This document shows, piece after piece, positions 21,338 to 33,565 of a stretch of DNA of 64,000 bases. Made by a program: the position numbers and the translations under genes. The stretch is taken from assembly GCA_036784855.1 (NCBI GenBank), contig JAZDSV010000001.1:372001-436000 (forward strand), given 5' to 3'. The stretch comes from Aphelidium insulamus. Taxonomy: Eukaryota; Aphelidiomycota; Aphelidea; Aphelidiaceae. Positions within the stretch are counted from its first letter, which is position 1. Each line of letters begins with the position of its first letter. The notes under the pieces were generated by a model. That model saw only the letters and a program-made list of their open reading frames with translations. It ran no database searches and was not told where the DNA came from.

Positions 21338-21712
21338 TCATGCCAGGTCAGTGTCCTTCATATAGGGATCTCGGCGTAGATTCACACGATTCTGTCGTTT
21401 TGCACCAATACTATCTTCTTCGGTGTCTTCAGTGTTGGGTGTCCATGTAGCTGCACGCTTGCGACCTTTCTCCACCAAATCAGCATCACGCTCCACATAT
21501 CCTTCCAAACGGGTAGCCAACATAGCGTCGGATGCTGATTCACTTTTGCGCAAACGTTTAATTGCATCCATCACCGCATCGTTAGTTCTCGGTTGATCGA
21601 TGTGGCAATACTTGGCCAGCAAAAATTCCATCACTCTCGGCTGTTTGGCAGCAAGAAGCACATCTATAGGTTCAACCATTCCCTGACGATCATTGTGAAT
21701 CTTTTCATGCAA
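21338..21712 (-). pseudogene. ankyrin-like fragment, probably 5'-truncated
   Basis: An open frame whose first ATG is at 21679; the frame continues upstream as NILHEKIHNDRQG. The motif PIDVLLAAKQPRVMEFLLAKY looks like one ankyrin repeat, followed by a charged tail (KGRKRAATWTPN). Codon use is AT-richer than the neighbours, like the ankyrin ORF at 25055. No upstream exon is visible before the SART3 stop at 21809, so this may be a remnant. It could also be a short functional gene; that cannot be decided here. Confidence 0.35.
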
Positions 21713-21808
21713 TATATTTGGCTGTGGCCCAATTTTTATTTATTTATTTTTATTTTCTCATTGCCTGTTGCTTCTATTGACTTTAATCTTCTCAGCACAG
21801 CACATATT

Positions 21809-24805
21809 TTATTTCCTCAGGAACTGGCGGAAACTATCATTTGACGTCAAAGTCCTTGGTTCACCAGTGTGACCATCAGTTGATGCAGATTTCTTGGTGC
21901 TCTTCATCAATGCCGTGGGTACCATTGATAGCGCCATATGCCGTTTCGAGGTGCCTACTGTGCTCTGGGTTTTCCCAAACCTGTCATGTGTTCAGACATT
22001 GATTTTAGATGTACACCCCGACTTACCCTAGGCTCTTGCTAACATGGGTCTCGATGGGCCGATTTGATATCGCTGCCTTTAGCTTGGAACCGTCCCACTC
22101 AGTGCCGCTGACAGCCAGAGCCATCCGTGCTGCCCTCTCGTCTTTAAACTGTACATACGCAAACGGTTTTTGACCGCGTGGAATCAGCCGCACTTCTGTT
22201 ATATCCTCAGGCTGCACGATGAGGCATTAGCAAGAGCACAGTGCAAAACAAAGTGAACCTACAGCGGGAAATCGGAGTCTGAGCGCTTCCTCCGTAGCGT
22301 GCACTGGTATTCCCGTTACATAGAGCGTTTTGACATCAAGTATGGCACCGGGTGGCGGAGTTTTTGGCGCCAGTGGGCCTTTTGGCTTGTATGCACTGAT
22401 GAAAATGTGTCTTGGGCGTTCATCGAGTGCCCATTGCTGCGGTTGTCGATCTCGCTCCAAAGCCTTGGCGACGTCAGAAATCGACTCGAAAACAATATAC
22501 GCGAAATTCTTTTCCTGCCCTGGCCGGCGATCCTGCACCAGGCTTACCCGGCTGACACTGCCGATTTCGGTAAAGAACCCGCGCAGTTCATCTTCAGTGG
22601 CGCTGTCCGACAAATTGGACACAAACACGGTAAACGGAGCCAGCGCCGGGTCTACATTATTATCGGCGGCTGTTGCAGATTTTGCTTTGGCGCCGCTCGA
22701 AGTGGCTGCACTTTCGTGGGAAATGCGCTGCGCTTTATCGTCGGACGGTGATGGTCGATGATCATCACTTGCAGACTTGCTTGGCGCCTTGATTAATTCT
22801 TTATCCCTACTCCTTTTTACCTTTTTTGTCGACTCTTTTCGTTCCATATCCTCGGCACGTTCTCGTTTGGAAGTCTGCGACTTTTTCACGGCTGGCTCAT
22901 TCTTCACGGGAATTTCTTTAGCTAACTGTCCATTCGCAGCCACTGATTCCACCTTCATCTCATCAGGTTGAGGAACCAGTTGAGGGGCAGAACTTTTCGC
23001 TGCCTCTTTCAAGCGACGGCGCTGAACTTGTGGCATCAATCGTGCAACGCTGAGTCTAGCATTAATCAGACTATCGACGGTGCCAAACTCGCGCTCAAAC
23101 TTTATCCACCCATCAAGCAAGTGCTCTGGCCAGTCGATGCGGTACACGGCGCCCTTTTGCGTCAAAGCTCGGCTAAATAGCATAGGACAGTTGACCGCCG
23201 CATTCTCCACGTCGAAGCGTCTACGAGTGATAGCATGTGAGAATCGGCAAGAATATAACGATTTAGACCCACTTTTCAAACTCGACAGCTGCTAGCCACA
23301 ATGATGCAACAAACGGATGCTCTGACAGTATTGATCGCCAGCTCTCGCGTCCGGGCTCCGCATCGCCTGCCTCCAGGGACATCGCGTTGGCAGCGTACTG
23401 CTCCACGCGATGAAACATGTCGCCGCCACCGTCAGCATGCAACCGCTTCACGGTCTCGGAAGCGTACATAAATGCCTCAATGCGAACTTCAACTGCGATG
23501 GCGGTGTTTCGTCGATAATAGTCACAATAAGCCAGGCACAGAGCAACTGTAGACTCCAAGTCGGCACGCAGATACAAGTCGCACGCGGAAATGGCACTGT
23601 CAAAGAGCTGCTTGATGTAGGAATCGTTCGCACCATCCCGCTCTTCCAACGCCATCAAGTCCATCCAGAACGGAACGTGCCACGTAACGTTCTTGAGAGC
23701 ACGGCGTAGCAGCTCTTTCTTTGGCAGCACATTCGGGGTGCCAACAAAGGCCAGTGCAGCATGTTCCATCAATGCCGACCACAGCGGTACACTGAGCGGA
23801 TGGACTAGCAGCGCACGCTCAAGTACAGCACGACCAAGCGAATGTAAATAGTCTTGGGAAAGCTTGGCACTTTTCGGCACATGAAAGCCCTTGCCGTCCT
23901 TAAGCGCTTGCCAGTAGTGCAAGTATGCATCCTCTGTGTGGCCGGCGGTGGCCAGCTCCACCTCCAATGGGTATAGAGCGTCCCACTGCTGCACTGCTCG
24001 ATCATATGCACACTGCTTCATGCGCCACACTTTGGCATCGTAGTCGGCTTCGGAGAGGCTGCCATTCAACTCACGAAGCCACTCGCGGTACGCATCGAAC
24101 GAAGCTGCATGCTCGGCGTGCGGCTGCCGCAACAGCCTCTCAAACAGCGCTTCCACTTCCGCAACCGGCCACCGGCACTTTAATACCAGCTGGAGAAGTG
24201 GATGCCACACCAAGTGCATGGTGTCGACGCGGCCACTCATTGCCACGGATACATCCTCGACCAGTTGCTGCACGCACAGCCGCATCTGCACCTCCGCGGG
24301 AAAGAGGCGCTCATCATCGGCAAGGTCCGCCGCCAAATCCACCTCTTCGGCCAGAAATTCCACCATCTGGTGCCACAGCTGCACAGCTATGCACAGTTTT
24401 GGCCTACTGCAAAAATATATCATGTAGCATGCTGTGTCGCGTACCTGCGGGAGCGTCCGCGATGGCACGGCGATACAGGGCGAGCACGCGCTGCTTCTCG
24501 GTGCCCAGCAGCGCCATTCTCCCGTCATCCTCTATCCACGCATGCCACATGTCTGCACCGTTGTGCGTCAGTTCCAGCAATGGTACAAATCGCTGCCCCA
24601 TGTGTTATGTACCTGGCGTCAGGGAGAAGACGGCTGCCATGCGCTCGCGAGCCGCCGCTAGTTCCGTGAATGATGCCTTGTCGCGCAGAAGCAGCAGCAG
24701 CACACAGTGCGCCTCATAGTCGTATTCGCTAGCGGCCAGGCGCGCGAGCAGTTGGTCGTGGTTGGAAGGCGCTGGTTGCGCATTTCCTGGCGGTGCGCTG
24801 ATCAT
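21809..24805 (-). CDS. SART3: SART3/Prp24-type U4/U6 recycling factor
   Basis: A spliceosomal assembly protein that anneals U4 and U6 snRNAs. N-terminal HAT (half-TPR) repeats are spread over 22.2-24.8 kb (WHAWIEDD, LWHQMVEFLAEEVDL, YWQALKDGKG, WMDLMALEE). A charged linker with KVKRSRDKE leads to two RRMs: FVSNLSDSATEDELRGFFTE with KNFAYIVFESI, and TLYVTGIPVHATEEALRLRF with FAYVQFKDERAA. The last exon ends with LTSNDSFRQFLRK and stop, the Lsm-binding C-terminal motif typical of Prp24/SART3. Introns are 40-60 nt; the last one reads L-G-F-G-K across the join. SART3 size and HAT+RRM+Lsm motif are all present, so the call is firm. Confidence 0.9.
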
Positions 24806-25054
24806 TTGTTGGCGTAAGGAGTCGCTGACAGTATTTATTACATACTGGTTGCAATATTTACACTACATATACAACAGTGCACAGCAAATTATGTACAGTC
24901 TGCAACTGACATATAGCTGTAGAATATGTATCTACTGGAATAATAAGGTTTGCCGGATTGTTCAAGCCAGCAACCATATTCTGTTCTTTAAAATATTTGG
25001 GCAGAATTGCAGCAAATTCAGCTGGCGTGGCAAGCTACGGTATTGGTAAGGGTA

Positions 25055-25930
25055 TTAGCCTCCGGGTTGGTACAGCGTATCTACTCCTCCGCTGCGCGTG
25101 CCAATTTGTCCATCATTGAAGCTATATGCCTGCTCCCACTGGGCAAGATACGCAACAATTCGCTGAGCCAGCGCTTGATCTTCCTTGGACCCAGACATCT
25201 GTAGGCTTCTAACACAGTTCTGAAGACCATCTCGAGCAATATTAATTCCTAAACGCGTGGGAGCACAACCATTATCCAAGATGTAATTAGCGATTTCTGG
25301 TGAACGCTGCGACGCCATATAGAGGTCAATTTCTTTAAATTGGTAATCGAGCACATCGTCGAGCCATTTTACGACAGCAAGCTGGGAACTGCGGACAGCG
25401 GCGTGAAAAATTATAATTGGTGACATCAACAGACGCTCGTCCTGCGCCCAATCGAGTATGTCAACGTATCCACGAAAGGCAGCCTCCTCGTAGAAAAATG
25501 AATCTTGGGGAATATTGAACTCTTTAAGTTGCTTCAATGCTGCCAAATTATTGTGCTGGGCAGCTACATGGTATATACCGCTGGGATTGTTAGCCATTGT
25601 GGAGTCCTCAGGCAAAGATTCCAATAATGTGCGCAGCTTATCTGAATCGAAATCGGTGATAGCTTGGCGCAAAGCAAGGCGTTGTATGTAACCGAGTATT
25701 ATGCCACAGTCCCAATGAAATTCATCGCAATTTTTAAATGCCCAGTCCAAAATATCGGAATGCTTTGCCGTTGCTGCAATTTCAAATGTCTTGATGTCGA
25801 TCGGGTAGCCGAGTGCTTGCATATTCTTGAGAGTATTAATATCGCCGCGGTGGCTAGCAATGTGTGCCAGTTCCGCAATGCCTCTCTTGACAGCATCATC
25901 GTTTACATTCAATATACCGGCGAGTTTCAT
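25055..25930 (-). CDS. ankyrin-repeat protein
   Basis: About 291 residues, intronless. Degenerate ankyrin units repeat the pattern HxDILDWAFKN, FRGYVDILDWAQ, SQLAVVKWLDDVLD and PEIANYILDNG, the short type seen in amoebal and giant-virus ankyrins as well as in protist expansions. Codon use and base composition are AT-richer than nearby genes, and there are no introns. The first ATG in frame is 25930; an overlapping upstream frame with its own ATG (26022) is out of register. Function unknown, likely protein-binding. Confidence 0.65.
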   Translation of the reverse strand: MKLAGILNVNDDAVKRGIAELAHIASHRGDINTLKNMQALGYPIDIKTFEIAATAKHSDILDWAFKNCDEFHWDCGIILGYIQRLALRQAITDFDSDKLRTLLESLPEDSTMANNPSGIYHVAAQHNNLAALKQLKEFNIPQDSFFYEEAAFRGYVDILDWAQDERLLMSPIIIFHAAVRSSQLAVVKWLDDVLDYQFKEIDLYMASQRSPEIANYILDNGCAPTRLGINIARDGLQNCVRSLQMSGSKEDQALAQRIVAYLAQWEQAYSFNDGQIGTRSGGVDTLYQPGG

Positions 25931-26527
25931 AGCAGACAAACGCGAATCCCTGCGCGACGATAGGATCGTTGAAATGCTTTTCGCGCATTAGCAAGACGCC
26001 CCAAAGCCGCCTTTGAATCCATAGGTATAGCTTTACTGCCTAGAAAAAAAGTTGTAAAATAAACTAATCGAATGTGCAAGTAAAGTTTCTTTACTAGATC
26101 TAGTTGTGACCGCTACTGCAGCCAAGCATTGTGACACGGCCAGAACACACAGCGCGCGAATGAGAGTAAATGTCTGCATCACTGAAATGGTTGATAATCA
26201 AAATTTATCGTTGAATGCGCGTTGAATGCACGGTGCATGCGCGCACATCGACGCGCGTTTATAGCCGTTTACCCCTTGAAGATACAAGGTTGGCGTTGAT
26301 TGGCTCTTCCCAATTATAATTGGCGGAACGTCGCTGTCAGAGGTACCGGTGTTTGAACATAGAGAGTTTGTGTGTGTGTGTGTGTGCGTATGTGTGTGCA
26401 TGAGTGCGTAAATGCTTATCACAACTGGCCGTACCGAGAAATGCGGGACCCTGCGACTATGCACAGAAGTGATCAACTATCGTGACTAAAAATAGCACAT
26501 CGACCATATAAAAAAGATAAATACAAC
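25931..26527. other. intergenic between divergent ankyrin and CFAP144 genes
   Basis: No gene supported in nearly 600 bp. It has a (TG)n microsatellite at about 26369-26390 and AT-rich DNA near the CFAP144 start. Confidence 0.5.
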
Positions 26528-27136
26528 ATGCCCGACGCCGCACCACCGTCCACCGACCGCCAAGCAGCCGCGATAAAGGCCGACATATTGCTGCAAGAGA
26601 GTATTAATCGCGAGCGCAAGTTTCACCGCCTCTTCACTCAGTACACTGCGACTGCATCGCTAAAGAAGAGTCTGTACACTCTATGACAAAGTCATGGTGT
26701 CTGCCACTGACTACTCATTTACATCACAGACTTCCAGGCACAAAAACCAAACAATGTGGCCATGCTTCACGGCGGTGGCACTGCTGTGGTCGAGGAGGAA
26801 GATGGTAGCATTGTAAACATTATGTAACAATTGCCATAATACATGTGCAGAGGAATACAAGCGTATGGCCGCACGGATCTGCCAAGGCCCGCGTGAAAAG
26901 TATGCCTACCCCCAGACCTCGGGTCAGGAGTACGGCTGGGATACACGGCCGCTGGTAGGGCTTAGCGCACGGTACTTACAGGAAACGCTGAAAATTCACA
27001 GATCCCGGCCGTGCTGGACAGACGTCTGCACCACCCAAAGAGCGCGTGCGACATCACCAAATTCATGGCCGAGTCACGATCCACCTTTGCCAAGAGTGCT
27101 GGTGCTTCCGAGGCCGCGCGCCAAAAGGCGGCATGA
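26528..27136 (+). CDS. CFAP144: CFAP144 (FAM183) flagellar microtubule inner protein
   Basis: Four short exons. The product starts MPDAAPPSTDRQ, has a helix ILLQESINRERKFHRLFTQY, a second exon FQAQKPNNVAMLHGGG, then EEYKRMAARICQGPREKY, SGQEYGWDTRPL and, after a ~47-nt intron, IPAVLDRRLHHPKSACDITK and a Lys/Ala-rich end. QGPRxKY, EGQExGWDxxPL, DRRLxH and DIT are the conserved blocks of FAM183/CFAP144, a protein of the inside of doublet microtubules in motile cilia. Length (~140 residues) fits the family. Its presence implies a motile axoneme in the organism. Confidence 0.85.
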
Positions 27137-27261
27137 ACGGCGGGACGTGAATACGCTGCGTGAATATTCTCTCCTGCAAAATATATTCACGGAGCCTTAC
27201 GTCATGCTGCCGTGCTGTTTTCCACAATACAAAATCAACATATCTGTTCACTAGCGCCGCC

Positions 27262-29901
27262 ATGCCCGACTTCAGCCACCATGACACCGCCAAGCGTCGG
27301 CTAAACCAGTTGCAGGACCATCTGAGCTCCACTGCCTCCACGACGCTGGACCCGCTTCAAACCATGGCCCGGGAGCGGCAACGCACTTCCTTCCAGCCGC
27401 GCGAACTCACCCACTTTCTCAACGGCTCCGCGCAGCTGACCGAGGTATCCACCAGCCATTCACCTTTTGATATGTCTCACATATCGGCTCCTGCAGCTCA
27501 AGGAACGTATCCTGCTAGAGATTGAGCGGGACCCGTGTTTCCGTCTGGACGACATCTATGACCTGACCAAGGAAGAGTGGCGTGAGCGCACCATGGAAAA
27601 GTTTCAGGGTTTCGTGCATCATTTGAGCAATGAACCAATGAGCGTATTTCGTCTGCGTATGGAACTTGTGTCCCTTGTGGACCCGGGGTTCTGGACGCGG
27701 ATCGGTGTCCATGCAAGTTCATATATATGTATCTAGATAATGTTCTGGCCTCAGATATCACGTGTTGATAGTACGGACTGTTTTTCGGCACGTTGCGGGG
27801 ACAAGCCACGCCGTCCCAGTTCTCGTACTGGGTGGAGAAGGGCGCGATGGCGCTGACGGGATTTGTCGGCTGTTTTGCCATGACGGAGCTGGGGCAAGTA
27901 TAGTTCTACCACGTTTGCCGGGACTTCCATTCACAAGTACATAGTCACGGCTCCAACGTGGCGGGTATAGAGACCTCGGCCACATTTGATCCCGCGTCCG
28001 ACAGTTTCATCATCAATACGCCATCGCTGACTGCGACCAAGTGGTGGATCGGTGGCGCGGCGCACACGGCCACACACTCTGCTGTCTTTGCCCGGCTGAA
28101 AGTAAATGGCAAAGATTACGGCGTGAAGCCATTCATTGTGCCACTGCGCGACAATCAGACATTCAAGCTGAAACCGGGCGTGCGCATCGGTGACTGTGGC
28201 ATGAAAATGGTTGTTACATGTACACTTGTATCTGGTTGTAGTGTTTACAACAAGTATAAAGTATTCTTGTTGTCCACTCACCATCATCAGGGCCGCAACG
28301 GAATTGATAATGGGTGGATTCAGTTTACTAATGTGTCGATTCCGCGCACCTATATGCTTATGAAGTACACCAAGGTGTCTCGAGATGCAAGTATTTATCT
28401 GTTTTGACATGATGTAGTATATATACTGAACGAATGTTGCTGTAGGGAGTTGTTCAGGAGCCTGCGCTGAACCAGTTGTCATATGGTGCTCTCATCCAGG
28501 GCCGTGTGGCCATGGTCACAGACAGCGGGAACGTGGCCAAGAAGGCACTCACCATCGCCATTAGATACGGCGCTGTTCGGCGACAATTCGCTACCAGTAG
28601 TGGGGCCAATGCCGACAGTGTAGCGGTGGCCGAAGAGTATGTGGCGCCGGTGGAGACGCAGCTGCTCGACTACACCATTCATCAGCATCGGCTGATGCCG
28701 CTTCTCGCGCAGTCGTTTGCCATGCACTTCACGGCCGTTGAAATGACAAAGCTGTACGACCGCCTCATGGCCCAGCTAGACCAGATTAAACCTGGGGATG
28801 CCGGCATGGACATGGTGCTGGACACGCTCAAAGAGACGCATGCCACCAGTGCGGGACTGAAAGCGTTTTGCACCTGGAACTGTCTGCACACCATTGAACA
28901 GTGTCGACAGACGCTTGGCGGCCACGGCTACTCTAGCTATACGGGACTGGCGCAGATGTACAACGATTTCGCCGTACAGTGCTCGTGGGAGGTATGTTTT
29001 TTTCCATATAGCACTGGGGACATATGGCTGACTACTCGCGTAATCAGGGTGATAATACCATTTTAACGCTGCAACTGGGCCGCTATCTAATCAGTTCCAT
29101 TCGCGAATTGCAAAAGGGGAAGAAGGCGCCTGATGGCGTCGGGTATCTGAACGGTTTGCCCGCCATACTGTCCACAAAGTGCCCAGCGCGCAGCCGAGAG
29201 TATATGGCGCAATTGGATACAATTTCGCAGGCATTTGATGTTGTTAGCGCAAACTTGGTATCCAAGCTGGGTCAAGATTTCGAAAAGTGCGTAGCGAGTG
29301 GAATGGACGCCGACGCGGCGTACGAAGAGATCGGTACGTGTAGTTGCATTCCAGAATTCCAGGTGCCTTATGTTCACTGTGAGTATAGCAATATCACGTT
29401 TGTTTGCGGCCAAGGCACACTCCACTGGATATCTGTTCCACCGCTTCCACGATGCTGTACGCGGTGCTCCATTAAGCTTGAAGCCGATATTGTCCAAAGT
29501 GTGCGCGTTATACGGACTGTATCAGATACAGGAAAATGCTGGCAACTTTCTACAGTTTTCCTACTTTACACCGCAGCAAATGGATTTTGTGAAATATCAA
29601 GTACGTTGTAATAATCACTCGCTGCATCTTCCTTGCTTACACACGCGAAAAGGTGCTTGTACTGTGTAGGGATGTTCGCGCTGACGCCATCGGTCTGGTG
29701 GACTCATTTAATCTGCCAGACTTTGTGATGAACTCCCCATTCGGTCGGTATGATGGCGACGTGTACAAACACTACTTTGATCGTGTGGTTGCACGCAACC
29801 CACCTACGCACCCACCACCCTATTTCGATCGCATTATCAAACCGTTCATACATCGCCGCATCGAGGAGCCCAGTGAGCCGGATGATGAAAACGACATGTG
29901 A
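27262..29901 (+). CDS. POX1: peroxisomal acyl-CoA oxidase
   Basis: FAD enzyme of the first step of peroxisomal beta-oxidation. About nine exons. Landmarks: [142 protein letters not shown] and a C-terminal domain with [14 protein letters not shown]. Three introns need GC-AG boundaries: 27713-27771, 27894-27944 and 28387-28445, each with GCAAGT; the joined frames restore invariant motifs. The C-terminus ([11 protein letters not shown]) has no PTS1 tripeptide. A CGTGAATATTC motif sits at 27159-27169. Confidence 0.9.
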
Positions 29902-29978
29902 TCTGCTAAAAGCGGCCTGTGACAATAATACAACTTGCTGAAGCACACAGCGTTGCATTATACATTCATTATTGTGCA

Positions 29979-32900
29979 CTATTGCCCATGCGATATTGCC
30001 TCTGGTTTCGAGGATGTAGCGGCGCCATTCTTTCGCACCACATTTTCGGGGCTCAGATGCGCAGCCCTGAGGGGACTCGACAGGCGAGAAGGTGATTTGA
30101 TGAGTGAGCTAGGTGACGTAGCGCCAATGTCCGCCACCAGCTCTTGATTCCAGCCGTGCAGAGGCGGGGATCGGTCGCGGCGGGCAACCCGAGTCGAGTT
30201 CACACCAACCAGATTGTTGTCGGCTGTGGGTGACCAGCGACTGCGCGGCGACAGCGGAACGGGTGACGTGCTGGATGATCGCTCCGCTGGTGACGCGGGT
30301 CGTTCGCCGGGCTCATCGCTATCATCGAGTCCATAACCACGTTTCTTCTTGAGCAAGGACGGGGCAAACTTTGGCGCGGCAAGCTTCTTTGTGGCAGATA
30401 GCTGCGAGTTCCTCCGGATAAAGCCCGAGTCATCCTCGTCATCGTCATCGCGCGATTTTCGTTTTGGTGGCTGTAGTAACGGCGATTCTGGAGCGCCGCT
30501 ACCTGTAGCCTCCAAAGCAGGGGTATCCGCCGAAACGGGAGGATGTTCTGTATCATCATCGTCCCTGAAATAGGCATCCTCATCCTTGTCTTGGCGTGCC
30601 CAGCCCCTCTGACCAGATTTTAATTCGTGCTTCTGCACATCGTCAACTATGATCGCTGGGCTGCTTGCGGTGACTTCTTCCAAGTTTTGTTCGTAGCGGA
30701 GCAAGAACGCGGCACCGAGTGGATGATATGCCACCTGTTCGATCGAGACTCTATATTTGTCACAAACATACTTTAAAAGCGATTTCACATTGTTCTGCCA
30801 AATATTAGTTGAAGCACTAATATGGAGGAATATCACGTACCGCGCGTATATAATCCAATAATTCAAGGCACACAGAGTTGAAAAGGTTGTTTCTGGAAGC
30901 ATTGAGATCGAACGCAGCCATTAGCGGCCGAAATATGTCATGCTTCACAATAAACCTATTGTAAAACTCGTCATTTGCTCCGACCAATGTGCGGAGCAAT
31001 TTGACGGCAGCTAAGAGTATTAATATGGAAAGTATAAGATAGCGGGTTACCTATTCGCATCACGTTGCCCTTTGCCTGAAAGAACACCCCGACTTTTTGC
31101 AGCAAATCGTCGCGCAAAAGCGGAAACTTGGTTCGATGCGTGTGAGCCCTCAGCAAGAAGCACAACAGTTCAATGATGTGAGTGAACAGGACTTCCGTTT
31201 GACGGTCCAGCACAAGAACCCCGTTCTGATCTGCATTTGGCTGAGCAACCAAGTGATTCCGCACGGCTTGCAGGGGCGCCACCAGATGCTCGAAATTGGC
31301 AGAGTAAAACAGTTGCAAAAAGTCGGCCTTGTCTTCAGTGTCCGACTCTCGCTGTTGCGGCTGCTCTCGCCCGGGCATCAAGGACCAGTCGAGTAGCTGG
31401 CGAATGATTTCTGCATACTGAAATTTCATGCCAACATCCGCGTCGCCAACCAGTGCTTTAATCAGATCAGTCATCAGCGTTGTAGGGCCGTGCTTTTGCT
31501 GAGTTAAGATAAAGGTGCGGATCATTGACGCGTCATGGTCCATGAAGCAGGAAATAATGTCGACCACCCGGATTCGAAGTGTCAGATCAGGAGAACCAAA
31601 GTATTTGGACAACTCTTGCAGTATTCCCTTGGATGCCATGGCGCGATAGAATGCTTGCCGATTTTCGACTTGAACATTTTTGGCCGTGTTGCATACATCT
31701 TGAATAAACTTTAGAATCAACTCTTTCCGTGCCGGGGCAACTCCTTCATTGCGCAGCTCGGAAAACCTATTTTTTAATTTAATTACAAGTGCAGTTATAA
31801 CGGCTGTGATACGCGTACACGGAATTCAAGATGTCCTGCTTTTGTCCTAAAGCATGTAGCAGCTCCACTTGATTAAACAAAATTAAGGATGTTATAACTG
31901 AAAAATGTGAGTCGTCGATGATTCTGGCAAGCACAACGTCTTTCAAATATTGGGCGCGGAATGTTTCATGGATTTTCTCCTCAAATTCCTGATCCTGATA
32001 GTCCGATATTGGCTGATATCGAGACTCGTCTCCGATAAAGTCACGGTAAATGTGTTTCGGAATCGGATACTCGGGATCGTCTGCACAGTAAGAGTGGAAT
32101 CAAGTGCAACAGAATTGCATACGCTCAAATATGCTGCAGACTTTCACGATGACCTCTTTGGCCATCAACGCGCGAAACACCGATTGTTCATTTAATTGTA
32201 CTGAGTGATTAACGTATAAATTATACAAAAATAATTAAACGCACATACCAATATTTTTCATGATACTAAAGATTTCCAGGAGCTCGTCCTTCATTTCCAG
32301 GTCTTCTGCGACCTCGAATAAATCACAAACTTGTTCCACAAACTTGTCATCCACAATAAGCTGTAGAAGCTTATCGCGCCCACGCCGGAACTGGACGAAA
32401 TCGGCGACTTTACTGGCAAGCGCCTTCACGTTGCTGATGTCGATGGTTGGCAGAGTCAAATCGATTGAAGTGTCATCCTCAAAGTCGTTAATGATATCCA
32501 CTGTGCCAGATTAAAAATGCAATAAATTGGAATCATTGGAAACTTGCTGTCAAACTCGTTTTTAGCGCCTTCAATAGTTTTAATTCGTTTCTGAACTTCT
32601 TGTAGTGAATCCCTGACGATTTTAAGCAGTTGTCCGATTAATTAACATACGCATTACCATATTTCCGAGCAGCCAGTCGGATCCTGAAAGCTCAGCGCCA
32701 TGTCTTGCCCATCTGTCTCGGTCCATACAATCATAGTGCCTGCTTCAATTAGTTGTGGCCGAGACAGAGTAGAGGGCGTGCACCAACCCAACTGCAACTG
32801 GTAAACATCATCGACAATAATCTTGTTCTCCATCAGCATGGTTACATTGTCAACCTCGTCAAACACCACCAGGCAAAGAGCGTCCTTGGTCTATGCAAGC

Positions 32901-33400
32901 CGGTGTGTTAGAGCGGGGAGTGAAGTAGGCGTATACAGAGTTTAGCGAACCTCCGAGTACAGAATCTGACAGGTGCCAGTACCATTGTCAATCCACGCCG
33001 AAGCCTGGTTGAGCTTGAATATGCGCACCTTGAAGCGCTGTCGCTCCTCTTCACTCAGACTGCGACCGGTCGCCAATGCCGTCATTTCCTTGTGGTGCTG
33101 AGGCGCCTCGGGCATTAGCGACGCCGAGAGTGGTGGCGGCGGCGCAGGAATGCTCTTTTGGGAATAATAAGTACGCTTGTGTGCGTCCGTAGGAACCGGC
33201 TGGTATTCTTCTGGTGGTGCAGTTGCCAATACTGAGGTGTCGGCACCGAGAAACCGCAGAGGCGCGTCCTGGTCCTCCAGTGAGCGAGACGCCGACTCCG
33301 TAGCTGCTGCACTAGACCGAGATTTGGAATTGGACGTGACGCCGCTCTGAGCAGGCTTGGCGGTGTCGGCTGTATTGAGAGGCACTGCAGACGATAGCAT
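29979..33400 (-). CDS. PSY2: protein phosphatase 4 regulatory subunit 3 (SMEK/Psy2)
   Basis: Targets PP4 to substrates such as Rad53/H2A. Exons run over 3.4 kb. N-terminal EVH1/PH-like domain: VRIFKLNQASAWIDNGTG, NVTMLMENKIIVDDVYQLQ, TMIVWTETDGQDMALSFQ. Then Arm/HEAT repeats (VKALASKVADFVQFRRG; VEQVCDLFEVAEDLEMKDE; NRQAFYRAMASKGILQELSK; NDEFYNRFIVKHDIFRPL), ending with the NSVCLELLDYIR block. The C-terminal third is acidic/Ser-rich with KRKSRDDDD and KKKRGYGLD. The conserved start is preceded by ~120 residues of Ser/Ala-rich extension beginning at the ATG at 33400; upstream frame lacks an ATG. Convergent with acyl-CoA oxidase (77 bp). Confidence 0.85.
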
Positions 33401-33565
33401 GGACACTGGCGCCAACGCGCTCGCCGTCCAGTCGGGTGAAAAGAAAAAGAAGGAAATTGGCTGAGAACTTGATTGTGGCCATTGCTTGGCAATGCTCTTC
33501 TTTAATGCAAGGCCAATTCCATGGGTAGTTTTCACTATACATACATATATGCAAAATCTATCGAC

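Noticed and set aside
33401-33535. PP4R3 start at 33535
   Set aside because: The frame there begins with GTG; the first ATG is 33400. The ATG within this stretch is out of frame.
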